Source: M50B91 sp964526665
GTDB taxonomy: Bacteria > Patescibacteriota > Gracilibacteria > UBA4473
Assembly (NCBI GenBank): GCA_964526665.1
Contig: CAZGJL010000030.1
Span: 1 to 5,522, forward strand
Direction: 5' to 3'
Length of the DNA: 5,522 nt
Positions 4,418 to 5,522 of the stretch are shown piece after piece. The notes under the pieces were generated by a model. It was not told where the DNA came from and made no database searches. It worked only from the letters and a program-made list of their open reading frames with translations. A program made the translations under genes and the position numbers. Position 1 is the stretch's first letter. Each line of letters begins with the position of its first letter.

Positions 4418-5522
4418 ATGGAAAAAGAAATATCGCTTACATACTGCCTTTATGCGAGGAAATCGAGTGAAGCAGATGAACGACAAGCAATGAGTATTGA
4501 GTCACAAATAACAGAAATGACTCGCATAGCAGAAAAAGAAGGAGTGAAAATTGTGGAAACCATTCGAGAAAGTAAATCTGCCAAAGCTTCGGGGGTCCGC
4601 GATGGATATCGGAAGCTTTTAGAGGGTATTAGAGAAGGACGATTTAATTCCATACTCACATGGGCCCCTGACAGATTAAGTCGAAATGCGGGAGACCTAG
4701 GGGGTCTTGTGGACTTAATGGATCAAGGGGTTTTGCAAAAAATACAAACAAGTGGACAAACATTTACAAATACGCCTGATGAGAAGTTTCTTCTCATGAT
4801 TCTTTGTTCACAGGCAAAACTAGAGAACGATAATAGAGCAAAGAACGTAAAACGAGGATTACGAGCAAAATGTGAAATGGGTGTGCGACCAGGATGTGTA
4901 CCCCTTGGATATAAGCTTTTCAGAAATAATGATAATTTTAGAGAACCAAGTAAGACGATTATAGATAAAGAACGTGCTCCATTTATTAAAAAGATATTTG
5001 AATATGTAGCAATAAGTGGCATGAGTGGACAGCAGGCATGGGAATATGTAACAGAAGAAGGATTACGGACGAAGAAAGGAAAAGAAATAACACTCAGTAT
5101 GATTTATCGAATACTTCGGGAACCATTCTATTATGGAAAATTTGAATATCCACGAGGAAGTGGGAATTGGTATAAAGGAAGTTATACGCCAATAATTTCT
5201 GAAGAATTATTTCAAGCCGTACAGGAATCAATTAAAGTTGTTGAAAAAGGGAAATGGGGGCGGAAGAATTTTTATTTTGGGCAAATTATAAAGTGTGGAG
5301 AGTGTGGATCGTCAGTATGTGGAGTTAACAATGTAAATCGTCATGGGAAGCTTTATACCTACTACCGATGCACGAAAAAAGGACATCATGCGCGGTGTAA
5401 AGAGAAGTATATACGTGAAGAAAAATTGATTGAACAATTAGCAAGGATAATAGATTTGATAAAAGATAAACACGTAAGACTTAGTAAGAGAATTTCTCAG
5501 AACTTAGAGCAAATTAATCGCT
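4418..5522 (+). CDS. Large serine recombinase (site-specific integrase/resolvase family), 3' end outside window
   Basis: The frame is open for 368 codons and runs past the window end. Residues about 8-145 form the resolvase catalytic domain: YARKSS (12-17, nucleophile probably S16 with R14), SIESQ (26-30), and the active-site stretch PDRLSRN (84-90). AKLENDNRAKNVKRGLRAK starts the long linking helix. The recombinase domain follows, with PLGY (162-165), EYVTEEGLRTKKGK and LREPFYYG (233-240). A zinc-ribbon follows, with C293, C296, C318 and C327 (CGEC...CTKK...RC), and then the start of the predicted coiled coil. This is the layout of large serine integrases and transposon resolvases, which cut and rejoin attachment sites via a covalent serine-DNA intermediate. 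All expected catalytic residues seen are intact, so it is probably active if its end is complete. It is co-oriented with the methyltransferase and HTH genes. An attachment site often lies next to such a gene, so it may be just beyond the window. Confidence 0.93.
   Translation, partial: MEKEISLTYCLYARKSSEADERQAMSIESQITEMTRIAEKEGVKIVETIRESKSAKASGVRDGYRKLLEGIREGRFNSILTWAPDRLSRNAGDLGGLVDLMDQGVLQKIQTSGQTFTNTPDEKFLLMILCSQAKLENDNRAKNVKRGLRAKCEMGVRPGCVPLGYKLFRNNDNFREPSKTIIDKERAPFIKKIFEYVAISGMSGQQAWEYVTEEGLRTKKGKEITLSMIYRILREPFYYGKFEYPRGSGNWYKGSYTPIISEELFQAVQESIKVVEKGKWGRKNFYFGQIIKCGECGSSVCGVNNVNRHGKLYTYYRCTKKGHHARCKEKYIREEKLIEQLARIIDLIKDKHVRLSKRISQNLEQINR

Noticed and set aside
4450..5022. Minus-strand frames of 69 and 99 residues opposite the recombinase
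   Set aside because: The plus strand here encodes intact resolvase and recombinase motifs, and the reverse frames show no family features.
1..5522. CRISPR array or recoded TGA (glycine) genetic code
   Set aside because: No regularly spaced repeats are present. All long frames lack internal TGA, and several genes end sensibly at TGA.

Overview
The window is AT-rich bacterial DNA read with the standard bacterial code. Tryptophan is TGG, no long reading frame contains an internal TGA, and four of the genes end in TGA, so lineages that recode TGA (SR1/Gracilibacteria type) are unlikely. Short genes, poor Shine-Dalgarno sites, a serine recombinase of a type common in candidate-phylum genomes, and a ParB-methyltransferase fusion suggest a Patescibacteria/CPR-like or similar uncultured bacterium. 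This assignment is a weak inference.

Layout. (1) Positions 3-317, plus strand: the C-terminal end of a radical-SAM enzyme resembling ThiH/BioB, cut by the window edge. (2) 318-661: non-coding, with a short perfect hairpin, an intrinsic terminator that fits the minus strand, tRNA-3'-end-like relics and a 9-bp tandem duplication. (3) 747-1346, minus strand: an uncharacterised protein of 199 residues. Its frame continues convincingly for 29 more codons (to 662) if a run of eight A residues is one base shorter, so it is frameshifted, slippage-prone or mis-sequenced there. (4) 1347-1724: divergent intergenic region. (5) 1725-2285, plus: a calcineurin-like metallophosphoesterase in which both histidine ligands of metal site 1 are replaced while site 2 is intact. 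(6) 2286-2632: non-coding, with a possible 3' relic of a lost minus-strand gene. (7) 2633 to the end, plus: a compact co-oriented module consisting of a ParB-like/N6-N4 DNA methyltransferase fusion, a terminase-small-subunit-like helix-turn-helix protein that starts inside the methyltransferase stop codon (ATGA), and a large serine recombinase that runs off the window.

The right half looks like part of an integrated mobile element (prophage or integrative element). The recombinase would move it, the methyltransferase would mark its DNA without any visible partner nuclease, and the HTH protein would bind element DNA. The left half looks like ordinary chromosomal or decayed accessory sequence. 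The edge between them probably lies between 2286 and 2632, where a gene remnant is seen, but no attachment site could be proved because the other end of the element is outside the window.
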